In this document: positions 47,357 through 57,410 of the stretch, piece by piece
How positions within the stretch are numbered: the first letter of the stretch is position 1
Layout of the letters: each line of letters opens with the position of its first letter
NCBI GenBank assembly: GCA_035222895.1
Contig: JAVYIG010001829.1
Span: 231,018 to 295,017 of the forward strand
DNA: 64,000 nucleotides
Reading direction: 5' to 3'
Origin: Strongylocentrotus droebachiensis
Lineage: Eukaryota; Echinodermata; Echinoidea; Camarodonta; Strongylocentrotidae
Notes under the pieces: model-generated
Seen by the model: only the letters and a program-made list of their open reading frames with translations
Database searches by the model: none
Told to the model about the DNA's origin: nothing
Made by a program: the position numbers and the translations under genes

Positions 47357-47929
47357 AAGAAGGGAAAGGGGAAAAGGAGAGAAAGGGAAAGAAAGAAGAG
47401 GAAGAAGAAATGAAAAGGGGGAAAAGAAGGAGATGGGGGGACCGAAAGGGCCTTGCCTCCCCCTATCAAAAAAAAAATAAGACAGAAGGAAGGAAAAGAA
47501 AACAGGAAACGAGAAGATAAAGGGAAGGAAATTAAGAGGAAATAGAAAAGAAAAGAAGGGGGATATCAGTTGCAATTTCCCCGCCAACAACGTGTGGATC
47601 GGGGGGGGGGCGAAAGGCCCTTGCCTTCCCTCTCCCATCAAGCCTAAAAGAGAGGGAAGGAAGTGAAGGGGAAAGGGAAAGAGGGGAGATCAGTTGCGAT
47701 TTTTACCGCCAACAAGGTGTAAATCAGGGTGGGGGCAGTTGCCCCCACCCCAATTACCGCTAAATACCGGTGATTTTCAAATGTTGCTGAAATTACAACA
47801 TTTTCCTCACTTTTTCCTCACTTTTTAGTAAATTATACTTGTTTATGAGTTTGTTGGAAAATGACAGATTCCTAAATTTACAGTCAGGCAAGAAATATGC
47901 TTATTTAGAGGCCTACATGTCAGGGGGCC

Positions 47930-48089
47930 TTGAGCATAAAAATATGCTCATCTGACCGTAATTCAATGCCTAAAACCCCTGAGCTTCTGGAGGCTGCGCC
48001 CACTGGACCTCACGCCAATTAGTGTCCTGCCAGTGGCACAAATAAGGTATCAAAATATGCTCATCTGACGGCAATTTAATGCCTAAAAC
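47930..48089. repeat. Arm-inner repeat of about 120 bp, left side
   Basis: Units contain TATGCTCATCTGACCGTAAT, GCCTAAAACCCCTGAGCTTC, GGGGGCTCAGCCCC-like and ACCTGCCAGTG words. Direct relatives lie at 51213-51400 and inverted ones at about 51650-52005. They form the inner part of the foldback arms. Confidence 0.75.
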
Positions 48090-48417
48090 CAGTGGTGGAT
48101 CCAGGGGGGGCCGAAACGGCCGCGGCCCGCCCTATTGGCGAAAACAAGGGAAGGAAAAAAAGAGAAAGAAAAGAAGAGGAAAAAAAAAGAGAAAAAAAAG
48201 AAAGGAGAAGAGGAAAAAAAGGAGAAGAGAAAAGAAAAGAGAAGAGAAAAGAAACAAAGAGAAAAAGGAGAAAAGAAAAAGAAGAAAGCCCCCCCCCCCC
48301 CCCCCCTCCCTTCCACTCGCGCAATGAAGTCCGGCCCGGAATACATAAAAATCCGGCCCGTACTGACACACCGGAGATAGAGGGGTGCTTTCAAAGAGAG
48401 GGAACGTGCATGCGCGT

Positions 48418-48629
48418 TAGGGGCAGACCTAGCTTTTTGCCAAGGGGAGAGGGGCGGGGTTGATCCAGTGGCGGACCCAGGATTTTCCAAAAATCGCGCC
48501 GTTTTACTGTTTTACTTTTTTCCCCTTTTTTTCTTTTTTCTTCTTCTTGTTCCCCTTCTTTTTTTCCACTTGGCCGCCCAAGGGGGGGGGGGTTAAACCG
48601 CCGAACCCCCCCCCCTATATCCGCCCCTG
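48418..48629. mobile_element. Small hAT-type MITE(s) within the nested region
   Basis: The left end TAGGGGCAGACCTAGC pairs with a right end that reads CAGGGGCGGATATAGGG inverted. It interrupts the word ...CATGCGCGT / TGCGTATCC..., which is continuous (CATATGCGTACCC) in the relative at about 44135. A further CAGTGGCGGACCCAGG end at 48468 suggests one MITE inside another. Confidence 0.5.
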
Positions 48630-49310
48630 TGCGTATCCTAGATAACACTGAGTGGGTGGGGGAGAGAAAAGTCGGGTGAGAAAGGGGGAAGACAAGGAAA
48701 TAGAAAGTGACAGTAACGACAAATAAGGGAAAAAACTGTAATCGGGAGATTTGGGGTCATTCCAGAGGGCTTGGGAAACGTTATGGAAAAGAGGGGGCCG
48801 GCCGCATAAAATCTCGAGCCGTGGATTTAAAGATAAACGTTAAAAACATCCCCTGCGCTACAAAGGTCATAGTGAGAAATTTGAAAAGGGCACAAAATGT
48901 TGGATGTCTTTTAAATAGAAGCTATAATCATACTAAACAGACAAATTTTAAATTAACGGTAAAGGAGCCGCTTCACAACTCTTATTTTGCCCTTCATTTG
49001 GCTTCAGCTCATACCAACTCGCTTGTGCTTGTATTTGAACTCATGTTGGTAGTAATCATGGACAGGGGCGGCGAGTGGGCCCGATAGGGGGACACGTCCC
49101 CCGGTAAATTTAAACATATAGCTAGAAAGAAATATAGCGGAAAGAACGTACATATGGGGCTTAGGGATTTTCTAGATTTTCAGCATTCAACATTGCAAAA
49201 TCTCGCTTGGTCGCTACGCCCCCTCGCCCAATCACACAAAACTATGACTATGATATGACGCTCCAGGCCGTGATTTATCCATGGTTGGTGTACAGTAATA
49301 GATCTCTTTT

Positions 49311-50985
49311 TTCCTTTTCATTTCTACTAACCTAATTGTGTGCTATCACAATCATGATTGTTTCATTTTCCCTTTAAAGCAGGCGCGTAGCCAGGGGTGG
49401 TAGGGGCAGTAAGAGGACATAGGAAGAAAATGGAGCAGACAAAGAAACATTTTTTTAAATTCTGACAAGACGAGAACGGTACAACGAATCGTCTTTCTCT
49501 AATAATTTAATGAACCGTCAAAGCTTCCGCGCTTCGCATGGACGGGGGGGGGGGGAACTGAATTCAGACAAGGATTAAGCTTATAAGAGTCGAGAACGAT
49601 GCAACAATTCGTCTACTTGCTCTAATAATTTAATGAAACGTTAAGCTTCCGCGGGAGGGGGGGGACTGAATTCAGACAAGGATTAAGAGTCGAGAATGGA
49701 ACAACGAATCATCTTCTTTCTCTAATAATTTAATTTAACTATGAAATGTAAAAACACGGGAGGTGGCACGGAAGGGTTAAAAACTGAATTCGGTCAAGTA
49801 ATAAGAGTCGAGAATGGTACAACAAATCGTCTTCTGTCTCTAATAATTATTAATGAAAGGTCAAATCTTCTGCGCTTCGCGCGGGCGGGGGGGGGGGGTA
49901 ACTGAATTCAGACAAGGATTAAGAGTAATTATGTGAAGAAACGTCAAAGCTTACGCGCTTCGCGCAGGAGGGGGCCTGAATGCAGACAAGGATTAAGAGG
50001 GAGGGGGAAACTAAATTCAGACAAGGATTAAGAGTCCAGAACGGTACAACGAATCGTCTTCTTTCTTTAATAATGTAATGAATTGTCAAAGCTTCCACGC
50101 TTTGCGCGGGAGGGGGAACTGAAAAATAATTAAACTCCTGGCCACCGGTTTATAGGGTTAAAAATTTTTTTTCATTTCTACTAACCTAATTGTGTGCTAT
50201 CACAATCATGATTGTTTCATTTTCCCTTTAAAGCAGGCGCGTAGCCAGGGGTGGTAGGGGCAGTAAGAGGACATAGGAAGAAAATGGAGCAGACAAAGAA
50301 ACATTTTTTAAAATTCTGACAAGTCGAGAACGGTACAACGAATCGTCTTCTTTCTCTAATAATTTAATGAACCGTCAAAGCTTCCGCGCTTCGCATGGAC
50401 GGGGGGGGGGACTGAATTCAGACAAGGATTAAGCTTATAAGAGTCGAGAACGATGCAACAATTCGTCTACTTGCTCTAATAATTTAATGAAACGTTAAGC
50501 TTCCGCGGAAGGGGGGGGGACTGAATTCAAACAAGGATTAAGAGTCGAGAATGGAACAACGAATCATCTTCTTTCTCTAATAATTTAATTTAACTATGAA
50601 ATGTCAAAACGCGGGAGGTGGCACGGAAGGGTGAAAACTGAATTCGGTCAAGTAATAAGAGTCGAGAATGGTACAACAAATCGTCTTCTGTCTCGAATAA
50701 TTATAAATGAAAGGTCATATCTTCTGCGTTTCGCGCGGGCGGGGGGGGGGGGAACTGAATTCAGACAAGGATTAAGAGTAATTATGTGAAGAAACGTCAA
50801 AGCTTACGCGCTTCGCGCAGGAGGGGGACCTGAATGCAGACAAGGATTACGAGGGAGGGGGGAACTAAATTCAGATAAGGATTAAGAGTCCAGAACGGTA
50901 CAACGAATCGTCTTCTTTCTTTAATAATGTAATGAATTGTCAAAGCTTCCGCGCTTTGCGCGGGAGGGGGAACTGAAAAATAGAC
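49311..50985. repeat. Tandem duplication of an 854-bp block made of a minisatellite
   Basis: The block beginning TCATTTCTACTAACCTAATT at 49319 recurs nearly identically 854 bp downstream, which implies a recent duplication. Each block holds CAGGCGCGTAGCCAGGGGTG (hAT-like end) and then about six degenerate units of 100-160 bp (CTGAATTCAGACAAGGATTA, AGAGTCGAGAACGGTACAAC, TTCTCTAATAATTTAATGAA, AAGCTTCCGCGCTTCGCG). A right end like CAGGGGCGTCGCTAGACC (inverted) at 51085-51102 may close the element. Confidence 0.8.
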
Positions 50986-51419
50986 ATTTGGACTTTGGCA
51001 TTAATATATTTTGTTGGTAATTGGTGGCTTCTTTTTTTCGGTAATCGGTGGCCTCTACACCCCCCCCCCCCCTCCACTGAAAAAGGTCTAGCGACGCCCC
51101 TGCTTGTAGGTACTGGTATGGTGCTTCTAATATGACCTTGTCAGTATTGGTATGTTGAGTTAAAAAAAAAAAAAAAGGCCCCCCCTTTTGGAAAATCCTG
51201 GATCCGCGCCTGTAAAACCCCTGAGCTTCTGGGGGCTCAGCCCCTCTGGACGCCACGCCAATTAGTGACCTGCCAGTGTCATGAATAATGTATCAAAATA
51301 TGCTCATTTGACCATAATATGCCCATACCCCCTGAGCTTTGGGTGGCTCCGCCCCTTGACCCCACGCCCATTTACGCTACGCTCTACCTGATTGTAAATA
51401 CTTTAGCCTCACCCCACCC

Positions 51420-51645
51420 ACTTTGAAAAACGTTCAGCGGGGCATGGATGTAAGAAGGGGGGGGGGGGGAGGAGGTGATGCAGATTTTTTTTTTTGTCTG
51501 CCCCCCCCCCCCCCCCCCCCCCAACAAAAAAAAACTGTTTTGCTCATTACGCCAATGCTAGCTAGCTGGTCACCATTACGTACCAATATTTGGCTCGCAT
51601 TATTTAAAATTTAGGCCCCCATAAAAAATCCTGGATCTCCGTCTG
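51420..51645. repeat. G/C-run block near the foldback centre
   Basis: GGGGGGG, TTTTTT and CCCCCC runs, with a right edge of hAT type (CAGACGGAGATCCAGGATTT inverted). It sits where the two foldback arms meet and may be a MITE inserted at the loop. Confidence 0.4.
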
Positions 51646-52351
51646 GGGTTGGTATTTACGATCAGGTAGAGCGTAGCATAAATTGGCGTGGGGTCAAGGG
51701 GGGGGGGGGGCGGCGGGGCCGGGTCAAGGGCTGGAATCTCAGAGGGTATAGACATTTAATTACCGTCAGATGAGCATATTTTGATACCTTATTTGCGACA
51801 CTGGCAGGTCACGAATTGATGTGGAGTCCAGGGGGCGGAGCCCCCAGGAGCTCCGGGGTTTTAGGCATTAAATTACCGTCAGATGGGCATCCAGGTGCCT
51901 GCCTTAGGGTCGTAGGTGGAATCCAGGGAGCAGAGCCCCCAGAAACTTAGGGGTTTTAGGCATTTTAATTACGATCAGATGAGCAGATTTTGACACCTCA
52001 TTATTTGACTTCTCTCTTATTTTTTTTGATGGGGGGGAGGCAAGGCCCTTTCGGCCCCCCGATCTCCTTCTTTTCCCCCTTTTCATTTCTCTTCCTCTTC
52101 TTTCTTTCCCTTTCTCTCCTTTTCCCCTTTCCCTTCTTTCCTTCTTTCTCTCTCTCTCTCTCTCTCTCTCTTTTTGCGGGGGGGGGGGGGGGGCGCTCGG
52201 CCCCCTGGATCCGCGCCTGCCCACACCCCCCCCCCACCTACTCAGGGCCTGCATGTGTACTACTACCTCCAGCTAGCTAGCTAGCTCCAAACAAGCATGT
52301 ACGTTCTAGCCGCTGATATGATGCGCACATGTGTCAACTTAATTAATAATA

Positions 52352-52812
52352 AGTCGTGGCCTCGAGATAATAAGTCGTGGCCACGAGATAATAAGTCGTG
52401 GCCACGAGATACTAAGTTGTGGCCACGAGATACTAAGTCGAGGCCACGAGATACTAAGTCGTGGCCAAGAGATACTAAGTCGTAGCTTCGAGATACTAAG
52501 TCGTGGCCACGAGATACTAAGTCGTAGCTTTGAGATACTAAGTCGTGGCCACGAGATACTAAGTCGTAGCTTCGAGATACTAAGTCGTGGCCACAAGATA
52601 CTAAGTCGTAGCGTCGAGATACTAAGTCGTGGCCACGAGATACTAAGTCGTAGCTTCGAGATACTAAGTCGTGGCCACGAGATACTAAGTCGTAGCTTCG
52701 AGATACTAAGTCGTGGCCACGAGATACTAAGTCGTAGCTTCGAGATACTAAGTCGTGGCCACGAGATACTAAGTCGTGGCCTCGAGATATTAAGTCGTGG
52801 CCACGAGATAAA
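52352..52812. repeat. 21-bp tandem array, right arm (inverted)
   Basis: About 22 units of CTAAGTCGTGGCCACGAGATA, the reverse complement of the left-arm unit, again alternating with a CGTAGCTTCGA variant. Unit order is similar to that of the left arm but not identical, so the arms have gained or lost units independently. Confidence 0.95.
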
Positions 52813-52931
52813 AAATAATTTCTCACATCGTTTTATGTCCCCTTAGGGGCTCTGTAGAATTTAGCCATGTTTCTTGAAATCATTTTCTCCGATTCCTTTT
52901 GAAATAATTCTCTATGAAATGTCTTCTGTAG

Positions 52932-53147
52932 ATTGCAAGAAAGAACCCTGTTCCAGTGGTTGGTGCGAGGAGACTATGACTGGCTTCCACTGTCACGTAT
53001 TGGAGAGTAATGTTACACCACATAACACCACGACTTTATCATCGGTCGAATCTCCTACGAGTACATTGTCTCCGGTCATTACCACTTCTACCGGACCCTC
53101 ATCTTCACGAGAGTCGGACAGTTCAACCACGACCTTAGAGCATGTTG
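52932..53147 (+). CDS. Exon 2: EGF-like module plus Ser/Thr-rich stalk
   Basis: The acceptor TCTTCTGTAG ends at 52931 and the donor GTTG|GTGAGA starts at 53148; both junctions are phase 1. The first part, DCKKEPCSSGWCEETMTGFH plus CHV, has the spacing of the N-terminal part of an EGF-like domain (C-x4-C-x5-C...GF-x-C). The rest is a mucin-like stalk rich in Ser, Thr and Pro (SPTSTLSPVITTSTG, ESDSSTTTLEHV) with N-glycosylation sites (SNVT, HNTT). Such stalks are heavily O-glycosylated and hold lectin domains away from the membrane or matrix. The foldback element ends 70 bp upstream. Confidence 0.75.
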
Positions 53148-53996
53148 GTGAGAACAACACTCCTTTACTTTTAATACATGATCATGCGTTTCATGTGTCA
53201 GTAAATGTGTGCGTTTTCGGGAGTGCGCGTGTGTGTTGGAATAACATATTTGATAAATCAATAATAATAGGTAGAATATCTCAACCCAGGGTTAATATTT
53301 CTCTAACAACCTTATTACCTTATACAACCATGGCAACCATTGCCGTGTAGAGGGAGATGAGAGGGGTCATTGATATTTTATCCACCGCATTTTAAAATGT
53401 CTGTTGGCACATTTCTGACAGATTCATCCGTATATCAGTCTTATTCACATTGTTGGCACATTTGCTTTGACTTCTCCCATAGAAATAGGCTGGCTGTGGG
53501 TTTGTCCAGAACAACTCCATCGCGTCCACATTATAAATTTGTTTGGCCTTCGTTCACAAGGCAGAAATGAGGATGAAATAGTGTATGATTTGCCAGTGAA
53601 CCTATGTTGCCTTTCTCATGGGATTCCACTTTTGAATAAAGAAACAATTTTTTTTTCTGTAGCAGGAATTTACCTTTGACACTAGCGGATTTGTCAATTT
53701 AATTACACTTGTTTTCCGTTTGTGAATGTGATTCCCTTGCTTGCGTAAACAACTTTTTAAAGTGACATCACTGTGAAAACGACATCTCATCAATGTCCAT
53801 ACGGTTTAAAATGTCAAGAACCTGCCACCGACAGTAAGGTAAAATCCCTAAAAAAATAAGTGTCCATCAGCTTTGTACTAGTTCTTCTAAATAGGCCTAA
53901 CAGATGTACACCAATCGTCGCAAATGTATTCACAACCCGCATAATATTATTGTAATAAATTCTATACTGGTGTAATCATCAAATCACAATCTACAG
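53148..53996 (+). other. Intron between exons 2 and 3
   Basis: It starts GTGAGA and ends CTACAG. Nothing else is recognised within it. Confidence 0.55.
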
Positions 53997-54332
53997 CAAG
54001 ATGTCCAGACAACTGGGTGGAAGGACGTATCAGCAACAAATGCTACTTTCTTGATCTCGGGGGATCCTGGGTCTCATGGTATAAAGCAAGAAACGTTTGT
54101 GCAGACATCAATGTCACAAACCCAAATGGTCGTGTCATCCACGCACAGCTTCTTGTCTTGGAGAGCAACGACGAGATGTTAGAATTGAGGCAGAACTTAA
54201 TAGATTCCTTTGAGCTTTGGTATGATCGGTGGAGGAATGTAGGCCGAGTATGGCTCAATTGCAACGATATGGAGAAGGAAGGGACATATTACTGTGATAC
54301 GAACGGCGAAAGCATCCCCATGCAATACTCTA
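53997..54332 (+). CDS. Exon 3: first part of a C-type lectin domain
   Basis: The acceptor CTACAG ends at 53996 and the donor TCTA|GTAAGT starts at 54333; both junctions are phase 1. The exon encodes about 112 residues starting ARCPDNWVEG, then NKCYFLDLGGSWVSWYKARN, VCAD, AQLLVLESNDEMLELRQNLI and RVWLNCNDMEKEGTYYCDTN. These match the first half of a long-form C-type lectin domain: the opening CP.W, the KCY, the W..A...C helix, the h-LVVLES strand and the WL core. The domain is completed by exon 4. It probably acts outside the cell or at its surface. Confidence 0.85.
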
Positions 54333-55492
54333 GTAAGTGTTTTTTATTCCTGTTGTCCTTGTAATAGAATGTGCAACCAGGATGGAGCGCCATTATATTT
54401 TTCCTAAATTATTGTTACGCTACCATCAATTTACAATATTTTGTATTTATAATTGTAATGTTTGTATTGAAAATGTTTTTAAACATCAACTTCTATTTTT
54501 ATCCACGTTTACGGGAGCTACGTCGATTATTCCGTGGGGGTACAAAAAGAACTCTTACCTTAGTATTTTTAATGCTTGCAAATTTTTGTTTACCGAAATT
54601 ATCTCTTAGTTGTATCAATCGTGAATGCTCAAACGTGTTTTGAGCATTTAGGTACGTGCATGCAGGGAGCTGCATGTATGCCTTACATTTCAGGGACATT
54701 GTGTGTTCAACACCTGGGGGTGTTTCACAAAGATTTTAAGTCAAACTTAACTCTAAAAATTATGGAGAGCCATTTGTAGCTTTAAAATAGAATATATTCA
54801 AAAGCGAAAATCCAAGTATTTTAGACTTTTTATAAATTCCACATCAAGAACATGAAATCTCCCTGATAATAGATTAATATGAATGAATCGAATCAAAATT
54901 GTATGCCTTTTAAAATATCTTTGACAAAATGTTTTCATAGATGCTAACAGCTTTCCATAATAATTAAGTTCAACTTAGAGATAAGTTCAACTTAGGATCT
55001 TTGTGAAACACCCCACCCCCCCCCCCCCTGGTATCATTCGTGTATTAATAACATCCACAGACCCTCGTTATGCAGGAATGCCTGAGACACGTACAACTGT
55101 CCTTATTCAATTGTGTGTGGATACGCCACTTATAATATTTATAATCACTATATCACTCCTTCTCTTCATCCTCTACCATCTATGTTCCCCTGTTCCACTT
55201 ATCCCGTATTCCCATGTGTTACATAATATTGAAGGAACTTTGGGAAATATTTTTTTAACGTTAAAGAAAGGTCTAAAAATCTTCCAAAACGGATTTTAGG
55301 GACAGACCTAGTGACCAAAAATGCATTTTTCTCATGAGGCATAATGTATCGATAGCAACAACAAAAAATTAAATCGATGATTAAGGGCCTTTAAAAACAA
55401 AATGTCCTTATTTTGCAGATTCCCATTCACCTTGTTTCATTTACAGAGATCCATTTTCCTTATCCAATATCAACGTTTTATTTTCATTTAAG
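54333..55492 (+). other. Intron between exons 3 and 4, carrying a MITE
   Basis: GTAAGT to TTTAAG. The 54713-55031 element is the only structure recognised. Confidence 0.6.
54713..55031. mobile_element. MITE with GGGGTGTTTCACAAAGAT ends
   Basis: The left end is CCTGGGGGTGTTTCACAAAG and the right end, inverted, is CCAGG plus a G run then GGGTGTTTCACAAAGATCCT. Both continue with AAGT..AACTTAA words. Length is about 319 bp and it encodes no protein. The target duplication is not clear, so the superfamily is open. It sits in an intron and is probably neutral. Confidence 0.75.
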
Positions 55493-55747
55493 ACTGGGAT
55501 GACGGGCAACCAAGCGATGATGGCACCGGTGATAATCCAAAGGACTGTGTTTCAACGCTGAACTATTGGCCGTTTCGGTGGACCTTAAGGGATTTATCCT
55601 GTGCCGGAAGCTATTCCAAAACTGTTTGTGAAATTACCAGATTCGGGGAAAATTCCACTCCGTCAACACAATCAGCGGCTGAATCCTCAACAAGTACTTT
55701 GTCCTCAGTTGCTACCTCTCCTACTCAATCCTCGATGCCACAAGAAG
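55493..55747 (+). CDS. Exon 4: end of the C-type lectin domain plus second Ser/Thr stalk
   Basis: The acceptor TTTAAG ends at 55492 and the donor GAAG|GTATAAG starts at 55748. The split codon with exon 3 gives Asn, producing NWDDGQPSDDGTGDNPKDCV, then NYWPFRWTLRDLSC, GSYSKTVCEITR. This is the second half of the lectin fold with its three cysteines. The long-loop motif reads QPS where mannose- and galactose-binding lectins have EPN or QPD, and the WND position reads RDL, so classical calcium-dependent sugar binding is doubtful. The exon ends in a stalk (AESSTSTLSSVATSPTQSS) resembling that of exon 2, suggesting duplication of a lectin-plus-stalk unit. The exit is phase 1. Confidence 0.85.
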
Positions 55748-57410
55748 GTATAAGATTCGCCTTTTCATAGCAGTGCTTCCCAGAAAAAACGAAACCGATA
55801 TTTATCGTTGTTTTATCATAACTTAATCACAATTATAATTAATAAATGACACATATTTGTAAAGCTTAGATCCTCCTTTTTTATTTGATGCAATTCATAT
55901 GATGCATATTTCACGCATGAGTGATTAAAAACAATTTGAAGAGAGGGTACCAAAAAGTCATTTGGCGGGCGGTATCTGAATTTCAAAGAGAAAATCACAT
56001 TTCTAGAAAGTTCATTAATACCCCCTTCACATACACGGATTTTTCTTACGAGTCCTTACGGATCGCACAAACTCACGGATCTTTCACGGATCCTTACGAT
56101 TTGGCCAATTTTACGACCGGTTTAAGAGTTATTACGAGCTGTTTGCGGTTTATTACGGATTATTACGAGTTATTACGATGTATTTACGGCAACAGTTCAC
56201 GATTTGTTACGAGTTGTCACGGATAACTACGAGCAACTAACGTGTTAGTTACGACCTGTTTACGTGTTGTTACGAATAGTTACGAGTAAGTTACGAGTAT
56301 TTACGAGTCCTTACGATTTTTAGCCAAAAAATAACAACTGAAAATGATGTGTTCGAATTTGCAGCTTTTATACCTTTTCCCAAATCGTAAACATTTCGTA
56401 AGCATACGTAAAGTATACGTATCTATTCGTAAAGCACTAATAACTACATGTAAAATGCTCGCTATAACCCGTATCAATCCGTAAAGCCATCGTAAAATGA
56501 CCCGAATAAAATCGTAAACAACACGTAAGCACACGTTACCGTCCGTAAACTGCTCGCAATAATCCGTAAATAATCCGTAAACAAATCGTAAACTAACCAT
56601 AAAGAATCGTTACACAAATCTGTTACGAGTCATTTGCGGATGCTTGCGAGCAGTTTACGAATGGTTACGTGTTGTTGCGAGCGGTTTACGGATGGTTACG
56701 GATTGTTACGAGCTATTTAAGAGCTATTTACGGACAAATCAATCCGTGGACAATCGTAAGAAGATTTTTGACATGTCAAAAAAATGCCTCTCCTTTCACG
56801 GATCATTAAGAGTGTCTACGAGTTGTTGCGAGTTGTGACGAGTTATTTACGGATACCAGCGAGTTATTTGCGGATGCCTGCGATTGACTACGAGTTGGCG
56901 ATCCGTAAGGACTCGTAAGAAAAATCCGTGTATGTGAAGGGGGTATTAGACACCTCAATCAGGAAAAATAAGCCAGGAACAACAAAGTTCTGTTTTTTTA
57001 AGTCATGCTTGCATTTCCATAATTTGATTTAACGACTTCGCTTTCACTGGCTGCCTGTCGTAGCAACAAACAGAGTTGACAAAAGGCTTAACTCCGTTTC
57101 GTTTACGACAGTTTAATGTTTAGAGACAGCTATGTACTGTTGATTATGTTCATTTATGCTGGAAAATATCTGTATAGACACAGCCACCGATTTATTATGT
57201 GCGTTTTTTAGAGATCATAAAATATCATTGATCTTCATGGATGAAAAAAAAACATTAGGTGTTGGATACTCTTTCTCCTGCTCCGTTAGTATTGAAAAAG
57301 TAGCATGTTTTATTTCATCAATTAATTTTGTTCTTTTTGTTCTTTTTGTTGCTCTTGCTGGTGTTGTTGTCGTTGTTGTTAATTTTTTCATTACAATTAA
57401 ACCTTTTCAG
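55748..57410 (+). other. Intron between exons 4 and 5, carrying a TIR element
   Basis: GTATAAG to CCTTTTCAG. Contains the element at 56016-56948. A T/G-rich tract (TTGTTGTTGTCG-like) precedes the acceptor. Confidence 0.6.
56016..56948. mobile_element. 933-bp TIR element filled with 10-bp TTACG repeats
   Basis: The terminal inverted repeats are about 50 bp and virtually perfect: TAATACCCCCTTCACATACA, then CGGATTTTTCTTACGAGTCC, then TTACGGATCG at the left, and the exact inverse at the right (56899-56948). With TA as the target duplication the element proper is ATACCCCC...GGGGGTAT. The interior is built from TTACG words about 10 bp apart (TTACGAGTTA-like). Their orientation switches twice: TTACG at about 56050-56315, CGTAA at about 56385-56610, TTACG again at about 56620-56900. 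No transposase is present. The perfect ends imply a young insertion. Confidence 0.88.

Larger units (their letters stand above)
48090..51212. mobile_element. Nested hAT-like insertion splitting the foldback arm
   Basis: The left end CAGTGGTGGATCCAGGGGGG and the right end (inverted CAGGCGCGGATCCAGGATTT) have the hAT-type motif. TAAAAC flanks both (48084-48089, 51213-51218). The arm sequence GCCTAAAACCCCTGAGC is interrupted exactly here and resumes on the far side. The interior is itself nested: a GA-rich tract, a relative of the 43.5-kb element, a small MITE (48418-48629) and a duplicated minisatellite (49311-50985). No transposase frame is seen. The short flank match (6 rather than 8 bp) leaves some doubt whether both ends belong to one insertion. 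Confidence 0.6.
46697..52862. mobile_element. Foldback (TU-like) element, 6.15 kb, in the first large intron
   Basis: The two ends match in inverted orientation: TACGGAGCCCCTAAGGGGAC at 46703 and, inverted from 52856, TACAGAGCCCCTAAGGGGAC. GAATTT flanks both (46697-46702, 52857-52862), or TAGAATTT if 8 bp is counted at 46695 and 52855. Each arm then has an array of a 21-bp unit, an AGCT run, a hAT-like end with a C/G run and GA tract, and a block of repeats of about 120 bp. The arms (46703-48089 plus 51213 to about 51410, and about 51650-52856) meet near 51.5 kb. A 3.1-kb nested insertion splits the left arm. Long arms of short tandem repeats are the hallmark of foldback/TU elements known in sea urchins. 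No transposase is encoded. The right end lies only 70 bp from the exon at 52932. Confidence 0.85.

Noticed and set aside
48076-48370. Lys/Arg/Glu-rich and Phe/Ser-rich frames
   Set aside because: Purine-rich low-complexity DNA inside nested mobile elements; multiple frames are open on both strands.
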